Program-made: the position numbers and the translations under genes
Assembly: GCF_023282985.1 (NCBI RefSeq)
Contig: NZ_JAGQDC010000021.1
Span: 1 to 64,000 of the forward strand
Direction of reading: 5' to 3'
DNA from: Serratia silvae
GTDB taxonomy: Bacteria > Pseudomonadota > Gammaproteobacteria > Enterobacterales > Enterobacteriaceae
DNA length: 64,000 nucleotides
In this document: in pieces, positions 31,410-40,519 of the stretch
Layout of the letters: every line of letters begins with the position of its first letter
How positions within the stretch are numbered: position 1 is the stretch's first letter
Notes under the pieces: generated by a model
The model's input: only the letters and a program-made list of their open reading frames with translations
What the model was told of the DNA's origin: nothing
The model's database searches: none

Positions 31410-32429
31410 ATGGCAACGCAAGCACTGCGAACTGTTACTGACCGATTTTCACTCGTAGACAACATTCGAAAACACACGCCGCACAACGGCCGCAATTACC
31501 TAATGAGCGCGATCCGCGCAACAATTAACTCGCCGGAAGTCCAAGAGCGGATCAACCTGGGCGAAATGTTCGGTTACTACAGCCACACGAACCGGGCGCT
31601 ATATCACAAGGAGACGGGAAGCCTTGACCTTCCAGATGCCTGCTACGTAACGATCGACGGCAAACCCGTCATGCTGAAAAACGTCCCATCAAACCGCACG
31701 CTGAAAATTAGCATGGATGATGATGGGATCATCGAACATACGCAGGAAATCCTGGATACAGACCCTGGCCATATCGTTGACGGCATGGAACGCTCGAATG
31801 CGGGTGGCTGGAGCTGGGCAACCGGAGGGAGCGACGCGGCCCTTTCCAGGGTGTCTAGCTTCCACGGCTTCGATTACGTGACAACACCGAATTACATTAG
31901 CCTCAACCGAAAAGCAGCGATGCTGGAAAGCGCAGACGCCCACGCCTTACGCTTGGCCGAACTGCTTAAATCGGGCTACTCAGAGCAAGGCGCTGCCGAC
32001 ATTTTGAAGCACTTCGAGCAGATGCAGTCTCACGAGCTCATGATCGAGTCGGCACAGCGGAACATGTACCTGCAAAGCGATTTACTGATCATGCAGGGCA
32101 GGCTGATGGAGCTCGAAGAAGAAGCCAAACAGCAGAAGGCTGATCTCGATGAAGCACAGGCACTGCGCCAGCGGCGAGCCGCGATGTTAGAGTCGGCGAT
32201 CAAGACTCTGCCCGTTTTCTTGACGGAAGAGCAGAAGACGGCAATGTTGAGCATGAGCTCGGAAGATGATCTGAAGACCGTGGAGGCTATGTTCGAATCG
32301 ATCGCAACGGGCCACATTAGCTCACTGCCGCTTAACAATTCTGGCCGTCGTGAAGTCGCACCGGCTAAAACGTCAAAAATTGGGGAGATATCCCCTATCC
32401 TGCCAGTCGGTTTCAAAGGCTTCATGTAA
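31410..32429 (+). CDS. pro: Prohead protease / scaffold (P1 Pro-like)
   Basis: The 339-aa protein follows the portal gene as in P1. It contains four near-copies of the motif found in other head proteins: AAMLES (E173), LMIES (E213), AAMLES (E261) and AMFES (E296), as expected for a protease-scaffold that cuts itself. The N-terminal ~170 residues are the likely protease domain; helical sequence with coiled-coil character (RLMELEEEAKQQKADLDEAQ) follows. The catalytic residues cannot be assigned by eye. A hairpin (CCCTGATC/GATCAGGG, 32439-32458) follows the stop. Confidence 0.68.
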   Translation: MATQALRTVTDRFSLVDNIRKHTPHNGRNYLMSAIRATINSPEVQERINLGEMFGYYSHTNRALYHKETGSLDLPDACYVTIDGKPVMLKNVPSNRTLKISMDDDGIIEHTQEILDTDPGHIVDGMERSNAGGWSWATGGSDAALSRVSSFHGFDYVTTPNYISLNRKAAMLESADAHALRLAELLKSGYSEQGAADILKHFEQMQSHELMIESAQRNMYLQSDLLIMQGRLMELEEEAKQQKADLDEAQALRQRRAAMLESAIKTLPVFLTEEQKTAMLSMSSEDDLKTVEAMFESIATGHISSLPLNNSGRREVAPAKTSKIGEISPILPVGFKGFM

Positions 32430-32438
32430 CCAACAATT

Positions 32439-32458
32439 CCCTGATCTTTTGATCAGGG
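32439..32458 (+). terminator. Hairpin terminator-like structure after pro
   Basis: CCCTGATC/GATCAGGG stem with four-T loop, immediately behind the protease stop. No long T run follows, so strength is uncertain. Confidence 0.5.
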
Positions 32459-32809
32459 GATCCTGAAAGCCACTGTATTTCCATACATGAAACGGCGAAT
32501 AACCGGGCAAATGGACACGTATATCTAATTAATTAATTGTCTTTTACGCCGATCACCTCTTATCATCCTGTCAACGGATCGCGAAGGATCGTTACACTGA
32601 TCCTTTCATCGCGAATGGATAGGAACATTTACCGTTTTTCAGGCGAAAAAAAACGCCAGCTGCAAACTGGCGTTCATTTTCTAAACCTTGCTGATAAGTT
32701 TTTCGACGAACCTAGCAGCTAACTACTTTTCTTTTTCTTCGAGAGTTAAAGAAGGTTGAAATCAAGGATGTGACCCGATGACTTGCACGGTACATAGGAA
32801 CACAAATCA
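32459..32809. other. Long untranslated leader of the 32810 gene
   Basis: 350 bases without a convincing gene. Visible: a degenerate CTAATTA operator at 32523-32541, a hairpin CGCGAAGGATC/GATCCTT (32584-32605), and a strong hairpin AACGCCAG/CTGGCGTT with A and T runs (32652-32674) that should terminate in either direction. About 130 bases without structure I can name then lead to the ATG at 32810. This arrangement suggests transcriptional control of the gene. Confidence 0.45.
32652..32674. terminator. Intrinsic terminator / attenuator
   Basis: Eight-base perfect stem with seven-base loop, flanked by an A run on the left and CATTTT on the right. It lies in the leader of the 32810 gene. Confidence 0.65.
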
Positions 32810-33850
32810 ATGACAACGGACGTTATTTTATCCCAGCAGATCGCTGGTATCAACTGCACACATTCAAAAAACGTCAAAAAAACAACAACGCAACGTAACC
32901 CATTCATTTGTGGCGATAATGTTACAGGGATTGCGCTGGAATTCTACATCAGGAACCTCCAAGGAACGCTCCTCCCGCGTACTGCATGTGACTTTTTATC
33001 GAAGATTTGCAACGTTGCCGCAGCCTCTGGTGCTTATCGCCTTTACTACAGCAAAAACACGATGGCCGAGAAGACCGGCGTATCTCCGCGCACGGTACAG
33101 CGGTACATGCGCATTATCGAAGCCAGCGGAATAGTTACCCGCATTGTAGTAACCGACTCCATCAGGGGCCACCAGCCGAACCTGTACACCTTCACCCACG
33201 AATTCATTACCGCTGTGCGAGCATTCTTCACTGTTCACCTGGGCGATAGTCAGATTAAAAACATCCGCAAGATCCCCCACTGCGATCTACAGAGACTCGT
33301 TGAACTGTCCCTTGCGCCTATTCGCGGGCTTATACGTAAAGTGTCGAAATTAAAGGACATTTGTACGAATAAGAAGGTACCCCCCATAGGACAAAATGAC
33401 GCATCCCCCACAGGACAAAGTGACCTACAAAAAGAAGTAACGATCTCTGGAAAAGCAGTAGAACAAAACCTTGCCGGTACCCCCGGCCCTGATATTGAAA
33501 CCGCTTCGCAGGGAAAAACCCTATCCGGTACCGAGCGGCGCACCTTGACCAATAGCGAACTGATCGCCGCCCGTAAAAAGCGTGAGGCTGAAGCCGCAGA
33601 GCTAACTAGGGCCGCGCACAAGCGCAAGCAGACGGCATCTTTCCTGCAACGCAGATCGAGGGGCTACGTGGCTAAGAAGGCCCAAGACGCTCAAACACAG
33701 TACAACCACACCAGGATCGTCGAGGAGGGTCGCCGCCACGACGAAGCCTTAGCAAAAGCGCAGGCCGGGGCACAGAAGGACGCAACGGTAATCCACGGGC
33801 ATCTGAATGCAATACGGGCGCTGTTTGGCAAAAAACCGATCCCGGCATAA
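32810..33850 (+). CDS. Helix-turn-helix protein, possible RepL-like lytic replication protein
   Basis: The 346-aa protein has a clear wHTH (SKNTMAEKTGVSPRTVQRYM, residues about 82-101, followed by a recognition wing) and a basic C-terminus with several coiled stretches. A phage protein of this type with a winged HTH can be a replication initiator; P1 RepL is a candidate, but RepL is normally found elsewhere (kilA operon) and I see no repeat array that would be an origin within it. The alternative is a transcriptional regulator. The ribosome site (AGGA, about 10 bases from the ATG) is only moderate. Confidence 0.45.
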   Translation: MTTDVILSQQIAGINCTHSKNVKKTTTQRNPFICGDNVTGIALEFYIRNLQGTLLPRTACDFLSKICNVAAASGAYRLYYSKNTMAEKTGVSPRTVQRYMRIIEASGIVTRIVVTDSIRGHQPNLYTFTHEFITAVRAFFTVHLGDSQIKNIRKIPHCDLQRLVELSLAPIRGLIRKVSKLKDICTNKKVPPIGQNDASPTGQSDLQKEVTISGKAVEQNLAGTPGPDIETASQGKTLSGTERRTLTNSELIAARKKREAEAAELTRAAHKRKQTASFLQRRSRGYVAKKAQDAQTQYNHTRIVEEGRRHDEALAKAQAGAQKDATVIHGHLNAIRALFGKKPIPA

Positions 33851-33863
33851 CCACTGTACAAAA

Positions 33864-33881
33864 ACACACTTCCATTAGGCT
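33864..33881 (+). promoter_or_regulatory. Late-type promoter of the endolysin gene
   Basis: ACACAC (one mismatch to ACTCAC), six bases, TAGGCT, located 61 bases before the endolysin ATG. TCCATTAGG is shared with the prt promoter. Confidence 0.55.
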
Positions 33882-33924
33882 TCTAGTTGGCACTATCGCC
33901 GATCACCAGAATGGAAGTTGTACG

Positions 33925-34410
33925 ATGAACATTAACAGGAAGGCATTCCGCGCCACGATCGCGTTTTCCGAGGGCACAAGCACCCACAAACTGACAAAAA
34001 ACGATGGCTATGACGTAATCGTTACAGGTTTGGATATGAAGCTTGAAGTTTTCACTGACTACAGCGATCACCCATTTGCGAATGGACGCCCGTCAAAGGT
34101 GTTTAACAAAAAAGGCGAGACGTCGAGCGCATCCGGACGCTATCAGCTTATGAAGCGCTGGTGGAAAGCATACAAGGTGCAGCTCAAATTGACGGACTTC
34201 TCCCCCGCCAGCCAAGATGCTGTTGCGATGCAGCAGATCAAGGAACGGGGTGCCCTGGACGACATCGATGCTGGCAGAATTGAGAGCGCAATCTATAAAT
34301 GCCGTAAGACCTGGGCCTCGTTCCCTGGTGCCAACTACGAACAGCATGAAAATTCGCTGGAAAAGCTGTTGAAGGTCTTCGTTGACGCTGGTGGCATCCT
34401 GTCAGAGTAA
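33925..34410 (+). CDS. Lambda R-type endolysin (lytic transglycosylase)
   Basis: The 161-aa protein matches lambda R throughout: IAFSEGT with the catalytic Glu at residue 16, GYDVIVTG, SASGRYQLMKRWWKAY, and QQIKERGALDDIDAG. It cleaves the glycan backbone of peptidoglycan without a muramidase hydrolysis step. There is no signal anchor at the N-terminus, so it needs a holin (LydA) for release. P1 carries a T4-lysozyme-type SAR endolysin (Lyz) in the corresponding slot, so this is a non-homologous swap of the lysis enzyme. It has its own late promoter at 33864 and a terminator at 34417-34431. Confidence 0.92.
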   Translation: MNINRKAFRATIAFSEGTSTHKLTKNDGYDVIVTGLDMKLEVFTDYSDHPFANGRPSKVFNKKGETSSASGRYQLMKRWWKAYKVQLKLTDFSPASQDAVAMQQIKERGALDDIDAGRIESAIYKCRKTWASFPGANYEQHENSLEKLLKVFVDAGGILSE

Positions 34411-34416
34411 CATGCC

Positions 34417-34431
34417 GGGGGCACAGCCCCC
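34417..34431 (+). terminator. Terminator-like hairpin after the endolysin
   Basis: GGGGGC/GCCCCC stem with a three-base loop, followed by TTATTC. It ends the short endolysin transcript. Confidence 0.65.
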
Positions 34432-34501
34432 TTATTCATATACCATATGAATAGTGAAACCAGTAGGCCAGCACCGGCGGCCTTTCTACCAGAAGAACAA
34501 A

Positions 34502-34519
34502 CGGCCCCAAAAGGGGCCG
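34502..34519 (-). terminator. Terminator of the darA operon
   Basis: CGGCCCC/GGGGCCG with an AAAA loop, followed on the minus strand by GTTTGTTCTTC. It lies 20 bases beyond the last operon gene and is convergent to the endolysin terminator. Confidence 0.7.
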
Positions 34520-34539
34520 CTAAAGCAAGAGTGGGTGAT

Positions 34540-34854
34540 CTAGAACTCAACCAGGCTATCGCTCTCCTCTACCTCCCGATCCTGCTCCTCCTCAAACAGC
34601 TGCTGTGCTTCGTCATCGAGCTCCAGCACAAAGCCTACCTGGCGGAGGGTGTTCACCAGCTCGTATATCGTTGCATCCTCGACCGAACGGACGAAGCCTT
34701 GAACCGGGTTAAGGTGCGCTGCCGTGACCTCTTCCACAAGCTCCGCCAGGCTAATGTCACCATGCAGCTCCGGCATGGCCACATCCGTGATACTGCCGGT
34801 ATCGAATTGAAGAAGCCCTTCCCGGTTATCAAAAGCCATCTTGACGTTAAGCAT
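34540..34854 (-). CDS. Hypothetical protein at the end of the darA operon, 104 aa
   Basis: In P1 the gene at this position is hxr, a repressor-like protein, but this one lacks an HTH. It is acidic, starts MLNVKMAFDNREGLLQF and ends in a long Glu-rich helix. It overlaps ddrB by 8 bases and is probably translated from the same message. I assign no function. Confidence 0.5.
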   Translation of the reverse strand: MLNVKMAFDNREGLLQFDTGSITDVAMPELHGDISLAELVEEVTAAHLNPVQGFVRSVEDATIYELVNTLRQVGFVLELDDEAQQLFEEEQDREVEESDSLVEF

Positions 34855-37780
34855 TGTGCTCCCCCTTAATCAGACCGAGCACGTACTCCATAACCCCATC
34901 CCCATTCAGTAGTGAATTACCGGCGTAGCGCGGCTCGTAGAGGCACTGGAAGGCCATAGAGAAGATCTCGGTAGAACGTGTCCCTGCAACGGTTTTAGAG
35001 CCGTACAGGCGGCCTATGTAAGGATCGCTAAAGTTGACGTTAATGGCTATTTCCCTCCCGCCAAGATCTATCAAGCCCCCATCCTCTGAAGAGTTAATGA
35101 ACGCTTTGGCTTTTTCTAGACGGTCTGGATGGCTGTACTCAAAATGATGGCCAACCTCATGCCACAACACCCCCAAGTCAGCGCGTGAACTCAGACACAC
35201 AGAGCCATCATTTACGCAGGCTGACGCCCTGGCCTTCTCGCGGTAAGTGATCTCCTTAAGCGTTGAAATTCCACCTCGGCAAAGTCGATAAATATCAGTG
35301 AGTGCCATCATAAACGCACCGTCACCGTGTTTACCGTCAATGGCGGTGATCGCCTTTTTGCTTATCTTGATGCCCTTGATCCACTCAGCAGCTTCCGCCT
35401 CAGTAACATCAGAGCGGTCTATTATGTCCTGCGCCACTGACCACAGCTTTTCACAGAGCTGATTAGTAGCTCGCTGGTGGTGTTCAGCCATATCCGCCAG
35501 TTCGTTGAGGATCTCGCCAACCAGGGAGCTATCAGCACTAACTGCCGACGCATGCTGACGGATGTTCTGTGGTTGATACCTTTCGAGCCACGGCGTTATG
35601 GATACACGCTTACCATACGCTTTCCCGAATACAGCCTTTTCCCTGACCGGAGCCAACGCCTGGAGGTTTGGAAATACGGTACGCAGTTCGTAAGGAAGCG
35701 ATTTCACGACTAAATTGTCCCTTTCTGACAATTTGTAGATGTTGGCCTTAATTTTTTCCACACTTTCGGCATGCTGCGCCCTGGTATCCGAGACATCATC
35801 CGCTACGCCACCAGCTGCCATTAACTCCCGCCCTAACTCCACGTCCTTGATTACCTCAAAATAGACTGACGTGGCGCTTAGAGCGCTTTCCCCCTTATCC
35901 GACGAGGCCTTTACCACTGCTCTATGTACATCAATCGGTGGATATTGAGGCAGCATGAGCTCCATTGCTGATACATAGCCGTGCGTCAAAGTCCGGGAAC
36001 GACCAATAACCTTCTTAATTACCGGATAGGCTTCACGGGCCGCAGCTATCACCTTCGGGCGTTCCGCAGCGTTGGCCATGACCAGCTGGATCAGATCATG
36101 GAGCTGGAAAATCTGGCCAGAATTGAAGAGAGCCGACCAATCTGCTTGCTTGAACAGATGGGCGCTATGGAATGATTTAAGATCGTAAAGGCTGTACCTC
36201 CCATATTTTGCAGTGAACTCATCAAGTTTCTTACCCAGAATGCTGGCGGTTAACACCTGGTACCGCTTCAACGCTGCGGCATCACCGAGCGCCGTCATTA
36301 TCAGCGTCCTGATTGCTGCCTGCACGGCTGCACCCAGCGTTTCAACCGAGCCGGTGCTGTCCAAAGTGAGCGCCTCAATGATTCGCTTCATACCCTGCAC
36401 GTTACTGGCATTTCTCAGCACCGGCAGTACAGGGTCGCCCCCCTTTTTTGACGATTCGAAAAGCGCCCCCGCAAACCCCTTGCCGCCCTCAGCTTCCATC
36501 TGCTCGGATACCAACTCCAGGACTTCCTGGAGCGATACGCTACCGCCACCAAACATGTCGCCCATCGCCTGCTGCTGGTGGATCAGTTCGTCCTTGATAC
36601 GCTCGGCCATCAGCTTGAAAGCCCGGCCCATGCGTTTCGCCGAGCGGTTGTTACCAACGATGAAGATCGCCAAAGCCTTTGCCTCATCCGTGGCCTCCTC
36701 GAACATGCCCACCTGGGCGATCACGTCCTGAATATGCTGGCCAGTTTCCTTAGACTGCCGCACCAGATCGATAGCATCCTTCAGGGCACTGAGCGCGGTT
36801 TCGTTGAGAGCGGTAGCCTCACCGGCACCATCCACCAGCGATCCCACGGTATCGCGATGCACATCGCCCGATAGCATCACCATCTGGGCAAAGTCGCTGG
36901 CGGCCACGTTAAGTGCGGTTAAAACGTTACGCATATCGGGATCTGGCTCTTCGGATACCAGCTTAACCAGGCGGCTATCCTTGTAGGCCTTGGCAAAAAT
37001 GCTGTTCTGCATCCGATCGATGAGCTGCCGAGTTGGGCGCCCATCTTCCGTCAATAGCCCGGCAGAAGCGGTGGCTCCGATTTCCTCCATGAAAGCCTTA
37101 ACGAATGCGGCGTTCGAGAACGCCAGCAGATCACCGCTTTCTGAAGGGGCAAACAGCTGCATCATCGCCGGTGTAATGCTCTCGGCATCCACGAAAGCTT
37201 TCTCGCTGGCGGCCATCTCTTGGATATCTGACAGGTTGGAATCTTTTGCAAACTGCACGCGGTCGACGTCGGTCAATCGACGGCGCACCAGGATCGGTCG
37301 CTCCATCCGCTCGACGTCACTGGCCCGAACGCCGTAATCGCGAGCATGCTTGATCAGGAATGCCCGGTAATCGTCTGCCCCACCCTCCGCGTAGGCCCGG
37401 ATTATACCCATGCTGCGGCCGTTGCCGGACTCAACCGCGTTATCTTCACCGATGATCGGTGTTCCGTGGCTCGATAGCCCGGAGTCGGTCAGCTGCGTTG
37501 GACGTAATGAGCGTGAGATTTTGTTTACCTGGAGCTTGCTGGAAAACCGAGTGCGATCGCGTGGCTGGAGCTCCTGCGGGTAGGCCTCGTTAATACGGCC
37601 ATCGAGGTGGTTAGAAATAAGCAATTCTGACGCATCAACCACTTCAAACTGCGTTTTTACTTCCTCCCCTTTACCGGTCACCACATAGGACTTCCGGCCG
37701 CCCCCAAACGCCTTCCTTATCACATCCACCAGCGCCTTAATGCTGGTGGTCATCTGGATTTTTTTTATAACGGTCTGCAT
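34847..37780 (-). CDS. ddrB: DdrB-like head protein: ParB-like domain and HEVGH metallopeptidase-like motif
   Basis: The 977-aa product (ATG 37780; an upstream TTG at 37792 adds 4 residues) sits where P1 encodes DdrB and has a similar length. The N-terminal third resembles the ddrB-ParB domain (GEDNAVESGNGRSMGII near residue 110). The middle is helical. Near residue 872, WHEVGHHFEYS matches the HExxH zinc peptidase signature within a plausible helix. DdrB is a P1 internal head protein needed for DarA processing and for anti-restriction. A minus-strand terminator-like hairpin precedes it at 37794-37817, so expression may be reduced relative to darA. Confidence 0.78.
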   Translation of the reverse strand: MQTVIKKIQMTTSIKALVDVIRKAFGGGRKSYVVTGKGEEVKTQFEVVDASELLISNHLDGRINEAYPQELQPRDRTRFSSKLQVNKISRSLRPTQLTDSGLSSHGTPIIGEDNAVESGNGRSMGIIRAYAEGGADDYRAFLIKHARDYGVRASDVERMERPILVRRRLTDVDRVQFAKDSNLSDIQEMAASEKAFVDAESITPAMMQLFAPSESGDLLAFSNAAFVKAFMEEIGATASAGLLTEDGRPTRQLIDRMQNSIFAKAYKDSRLVKLVSEEPDPDMRNVLTALNVAASDFAQMVMLSGDVHRDTVGSLVDGAGEATALNETALSALKDAIDLVRQSKETGQHIQDVIAQVGMFEEATDEAKALAIFIVGNNRSAKRMGRAFKLMAERIKDELIHQQQAMGDMFGGGSVSLQEVLELVSEQMEAEGGKGFAGALFESSKKGGDPVLPVLRNASNVQGMKRIIEALTLDSTGSVETLGAAVQAAIRTLIMTALGDAAALKRYQVLTASILGKKLDEFTAKYGRYSLYDLKSFHSAHLFKQADWSALFNSGQIFQLHDLIQLVMANAAERPKVIAAAREAYPVIKKVIGRSRTLTHGYVSAMELMLPQYPPIDVHRAVVKASSDKGESALSATSVYFEVIKDVELGRELMAAGGVADDVSDTRAQHAESVEKIKANIYKLSERDNLVVKSLPYELRTVFPNLQALAPVREKAVFGKAYGKRVSITPWLERYQPQNIRQHASAVSADSSLVGEILNELADMAEHHQRATNQLCEKLWSVAQDIIDRSDVTEAEAAEWIKGIKISKKAITAIDGKHGDGAFMMALTDIYRLCRGGISTLKEITYREKARASACVNDGSVCLSSRADLGVLWHEVGHHFEYSHPDRLEKAKAFINSSEDGGLIDLGGREIAINVNFSDPYIGRLYGSKTVAGTRSTEIFSMAFQCLYEPRYAGNSLLNGDGVMEYVLGLIKGEHNA

Positions 37781-37793
37781 TACTTTATCCAAA

Positions 37794-37817
37794 TAAAACC
37801 CGCTCTCAGGCGGGTTG
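37794..37817 (-). terminator. Terminator-like hairpin between ddrA and ddrB
   Basis: AACCCGC/GCGGGTT with a six-base loop and TTTTATTT following on the minus strand. Being inside the operon, it would attenuate rather than stop transcription into ddrB. Confidence 0.6.
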
Positions 37818-37826
37818 GTATGTTGC

Positions 37827-38189
37827 TTACGCCGCTTCCGGGTGGTTCTGTCTTACCCAATTTGACGCACCGATCTGTACATCTTCAAAGCTCAAATACT
37901 CACCGACGAAGGCCGTCAAATCGTCCAATACGTCGATAAATTTAACCTTCTCCGAGCTGTCGTATTTCCCCTCCAAAAACTCCGTCACAACGTGAGGCCT
38001 GGTATCATTTTTTTCGGGTACCGGCGGCACTGGTGCTGCCTTGGCCACGCCGTAACCTAGCTTCGTCATCACTTCATCGATAAGATCGTCGCAGTCCAAC
38101 TTATCCAGGCCTTTCGCGGCCGCTGACTTGCGCATCAGCTCATCCAGTCGGTCGGTCAGATCGAGCCGTTCCAATGCTGATAAGTTCAT
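37827..38189 (-). CDS. ddrA: DdrA-like protein
   Basis: The 120-aa protein sits between darA and ddrB, as DdrA does in P1, with comparable size. The sequence is acidic and helical, with a Pro-rich linker in the middle (APVPPVPEKNDTRP), and ends SNWVRQNHPEAA. The start overlaps darA by 4 bases (ATGA type). In P1, DdrA is an internal head protein that helps DarA incorporation. The assignment is by synteny only. Confidence 0.65.
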   Translation of the reverse strand: MNLSALERLDLTDRLDELMRKSAAAKGLDKLDCDDLIDEVMTKLGYGVAKAAPVPPVPEKNDTRPHVVTEFLEGKYDSSEKVKFIDVLDDLTAFVGEYLSFEDVQIGASNWVRQNHPEAA

Positions 38190-40519
38190 GCTGCCCCCTC
38201 ACGCTGGATTGCGGCGAGCAGATCGGACAAATGCTGTGCCGCGTCATTCACCAGGCTTTCGTTTTCGTCATACCGGCCAGCACTGGTCAACGCTGCGATC
38301 GCCTGCCGCGTTCTTGCTCGAGCTTCACGGATCTCGTCCATGTCGCTAGATTGCAGCGATACAACGCCATTCAAGTAATCAATAGCCTGGCTGGCGGCCG
38401 CATCAGCTTCACTTACCTGCGGATCTGGTACCGGCTCGGGTGCCGGTGGCTCCGGGGCCGGTTCAGGCGCTGGCGGTTCTGCGGCCGGTGCAGCTGGAGA
38501 AACCTCTTTGAACAATGCCTCTAAAGCCCCGAGAGGCGATGTACGCTGAGAAAGACCAATAAGCCGCAAATCACTAATAACCCCACCCAACGAAATACCC
38601 GCAGGAACTTCACTCGCATGGATGCCACCTTTCCTTAGATAATCGCGTAAGAAGTCTGCGCTGGTTGCATGAGGATCGCGGCCTTTTAGCTGAGCGATTA
38701 TTGGCCTTAAAAAATCAAGGTTTGCAATAGCCTGGATCTCTTCATCGGTAAATTGAAGATTCACCAGCTCGTAGTCATCAATCTTTTCAGCACTCAATGG
38801 GCCGTCATACACCGCAACACCGTACCGAATGTCACTATCGTTGAATTTACGCGGGGTTTTTATTCCCAAGGCTTGAAAATCCTCACGATCATGAGTCCTA
38901 ATTGCGCCACCAGGCCGCCAGTTAGGGCGCGCTTTCATGCCGTAATACCACTCTCCGGTGTACTCATTTTCCGGAGGAAGTTCAGGTAGTAGGCGCAACC
39001 CCGCAATGTCTGCAAATTTCCGCTTTTCTTCAGTGGTCAGTTGAAGATCCACCAGCTCGTATTCATCAATTACTTCGGCGCTCAACTGGGCGCGGAACAC
39101 CAAAGCGCCATGCCGGATGTCGCGAGCTTTAAACGTTCGAGGGATTTGGCTTATCAATGCCTTAAAATCATCAACGCCATACGACGCAACACCTCCTCTA
39201 GGCCGTCGATTAAGACGAGTTTTCATCCCGTAATACCACAACCCCGAGAGATCTGGAGTGTCGTCCGTTTTTTCTGGCTGTTGAGCTTCGGGTTGAGTCG
39301 AGAAGGCTTCCATGCCAGCTTTAGTCAGAACCTGCCCGTTCTTAACAAAAACGTAGATGTATTGCAGACCTGAAATGCGGAAATATGAATACTGGTAGCC
39401 AGCTGCGATCGCTGCCTTGAACTTTGCCTTACTTTCTACAGCTGCGGCCGACGGGCCTTGGCCATCAATGGATACGGATCCACTTAAGGAGATGGAATCA
39501 GCGTTGCTCTGCGAGTACCAGATCGGGTTATCACCAGATATCGATGCCTTTTTTAACGTGGGATTCATAGCCCCCGTTTGAACATCGACAAGCGGGATGG
39601 TGTGGCCGTTCGCTGCGGCACTGTCGCCATTTTCTGGAGCGCTGGGCTCTTGGCCATGCTGTTTGGCCCGCTTTGCCTTCAGGGACTTAATGGCGTTGGC
39701 CAGCGTCTCATTTTCAGTGCGCTGACGACCTAAGCTTTTGGTGTAATCTTCGATTTCGGTATCGATATCTGCCAGTTTCGGCGCGATCTCATCGGCCTTA
39801 GCCATCTCTTCAACCGCTTGGGTTTCGAGCTTATCTGCCTCCGCCTCCGTTGATTCAACATCGAGCTTGAGCTTACTGTGTCTCTCCTTACTCTTGCCAA
39901 ACTTCGCGCTATTTTTTTCGACCAGGTTAGAAAGAGCCTGGGCGGTCTGATTTAGTGACATGTCCCGGCCGCCGATCGGCGCTACAACGTGCGTTACGTC
40001 TCGCTTATTCACGAGGAACTTAAACGCCACCAGCACATCTAGCGGCTTCAGCTTCACCTCAGCGGTGGGGCTATGAAACAGCAAAGAAACACTCTGGCCA
40101 TCGGTCAGCGGGATCTTGGCGGCCATGATGGGGATACCGGCCACTTTGCGCACATTCCCGATCTGCGCGCCGCCAACGGTACTTGTGCCGGAGTCATCAA
40201 CACCCGCCTCGTCCGTCCCCGCTTTGATGCCCGAGCCGTTCAGGCCGGAGTTGAGGACGCGAACGAATGCACGCATCGTATGCGAGAGCCGGTTTTTCGT
40301 GGTGCTGATCGCTTCAAACATGGCAGTTCTGCCCGCGTCTGCCAGGTACTCGCCAAGAAACGCGTCTTCCACTTCTTCGATAGTGACGCTTTCCAGCATT
40401 AGCGCCTCTCCCTCCCCTTCTGCCAAGGAGGCATATTCCCTGTCGGTAACATGCCGTGGATCGAGATCAATTCGATTGACGATCATCACTCCATTGTTCG
40501 GATGGTATGGATTTTTCAC
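38186..40519 (-). CDS. darA: DarA-like anti-restriction head protein with duplicated C-terminal module
   Basis: The 777-aa protein begins at GTG 40519, overlapping hdf (GTGA) and with GGGAGG 8 bases upstream. N-terminal residues 1-69 carry two candidate protease sites: LMLES (E43) and AMFEA (E69), in line with P1 DarA being trimmed by Pro. The middle has a coiled coil (about residues 200-275). The C-terminal region has two tandem copies of a ~90-residue module beginning WYYGMK and containing PRxF, DIRxG, LSAExIDxYELV and LQxT. It is followed by a proline/alanine-rich linker. DarA protects injected DNA from type I restriction. Confidence 0.85.
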   Translation of the reverse strand: MKNPYHPNNGVMIVNRIDLDPRHVTDREYASLAEGEGEALMLESVTIEEVEDAFLGEYLADAGRTAMFEAISTTKNRLSHTMRAFVRVLNSGLNGSGIKAGTDEAGVDDSGTSTVGGAQIGNVRKVAGIPIMAAKIPLTDGQSVSLLFHSPTAEVKLKPLDVLVAFKFLVNKRDVTHVVAPIGGRDMSLNQTAQALSNLVEKNSAKFGKSKERHSKLKLDVESTEAEADKLETQAVEEMAKADEIAPKLADIDTEIEDYTKSLGRQRTENETLANAIKSLKAKRAKQHGQEPSAPENGDSAAANGHTIPLVDVQTGAMNPTLKKASISGDNPIWYSQSNADSISLSGSVSIDGQGPSAAAVESKAKFKAAIAAGYQYSYFRISGLQYIYVFVKNGQVLTKAGMEAFSTQPEAQQPEKTDDTPDLSGLWYYGMKTRLNRRPRGGVASYGVDDFKALISQIPRTFKARDIRHGALVFRAQLSAEVIDEYELVDLQLTTEEKRKFADIAGLRLLPELPPENEYTGEWYYGMKARPNWRPGGAIRTHDREDFQALGIKTPRKFNDSDIRYGVAVYDGPLSAEKIDDYELVNLQFTDEEIQAIANLDFLRPIIAQLKGRDPHATSADFLRDYLRKGGIHASEVPAGISLGGVISDLRLIGLSQRTSPLGALEALFKEVSPAAPAAEPPAPEPAPEPPAPEPVPDPQVSEADAAASQAIDYLNGVVSLQSSDMDEIREARARTRQAIAALTSAGRYDENESLVNDAAQHLSDLLAAIQREGAA

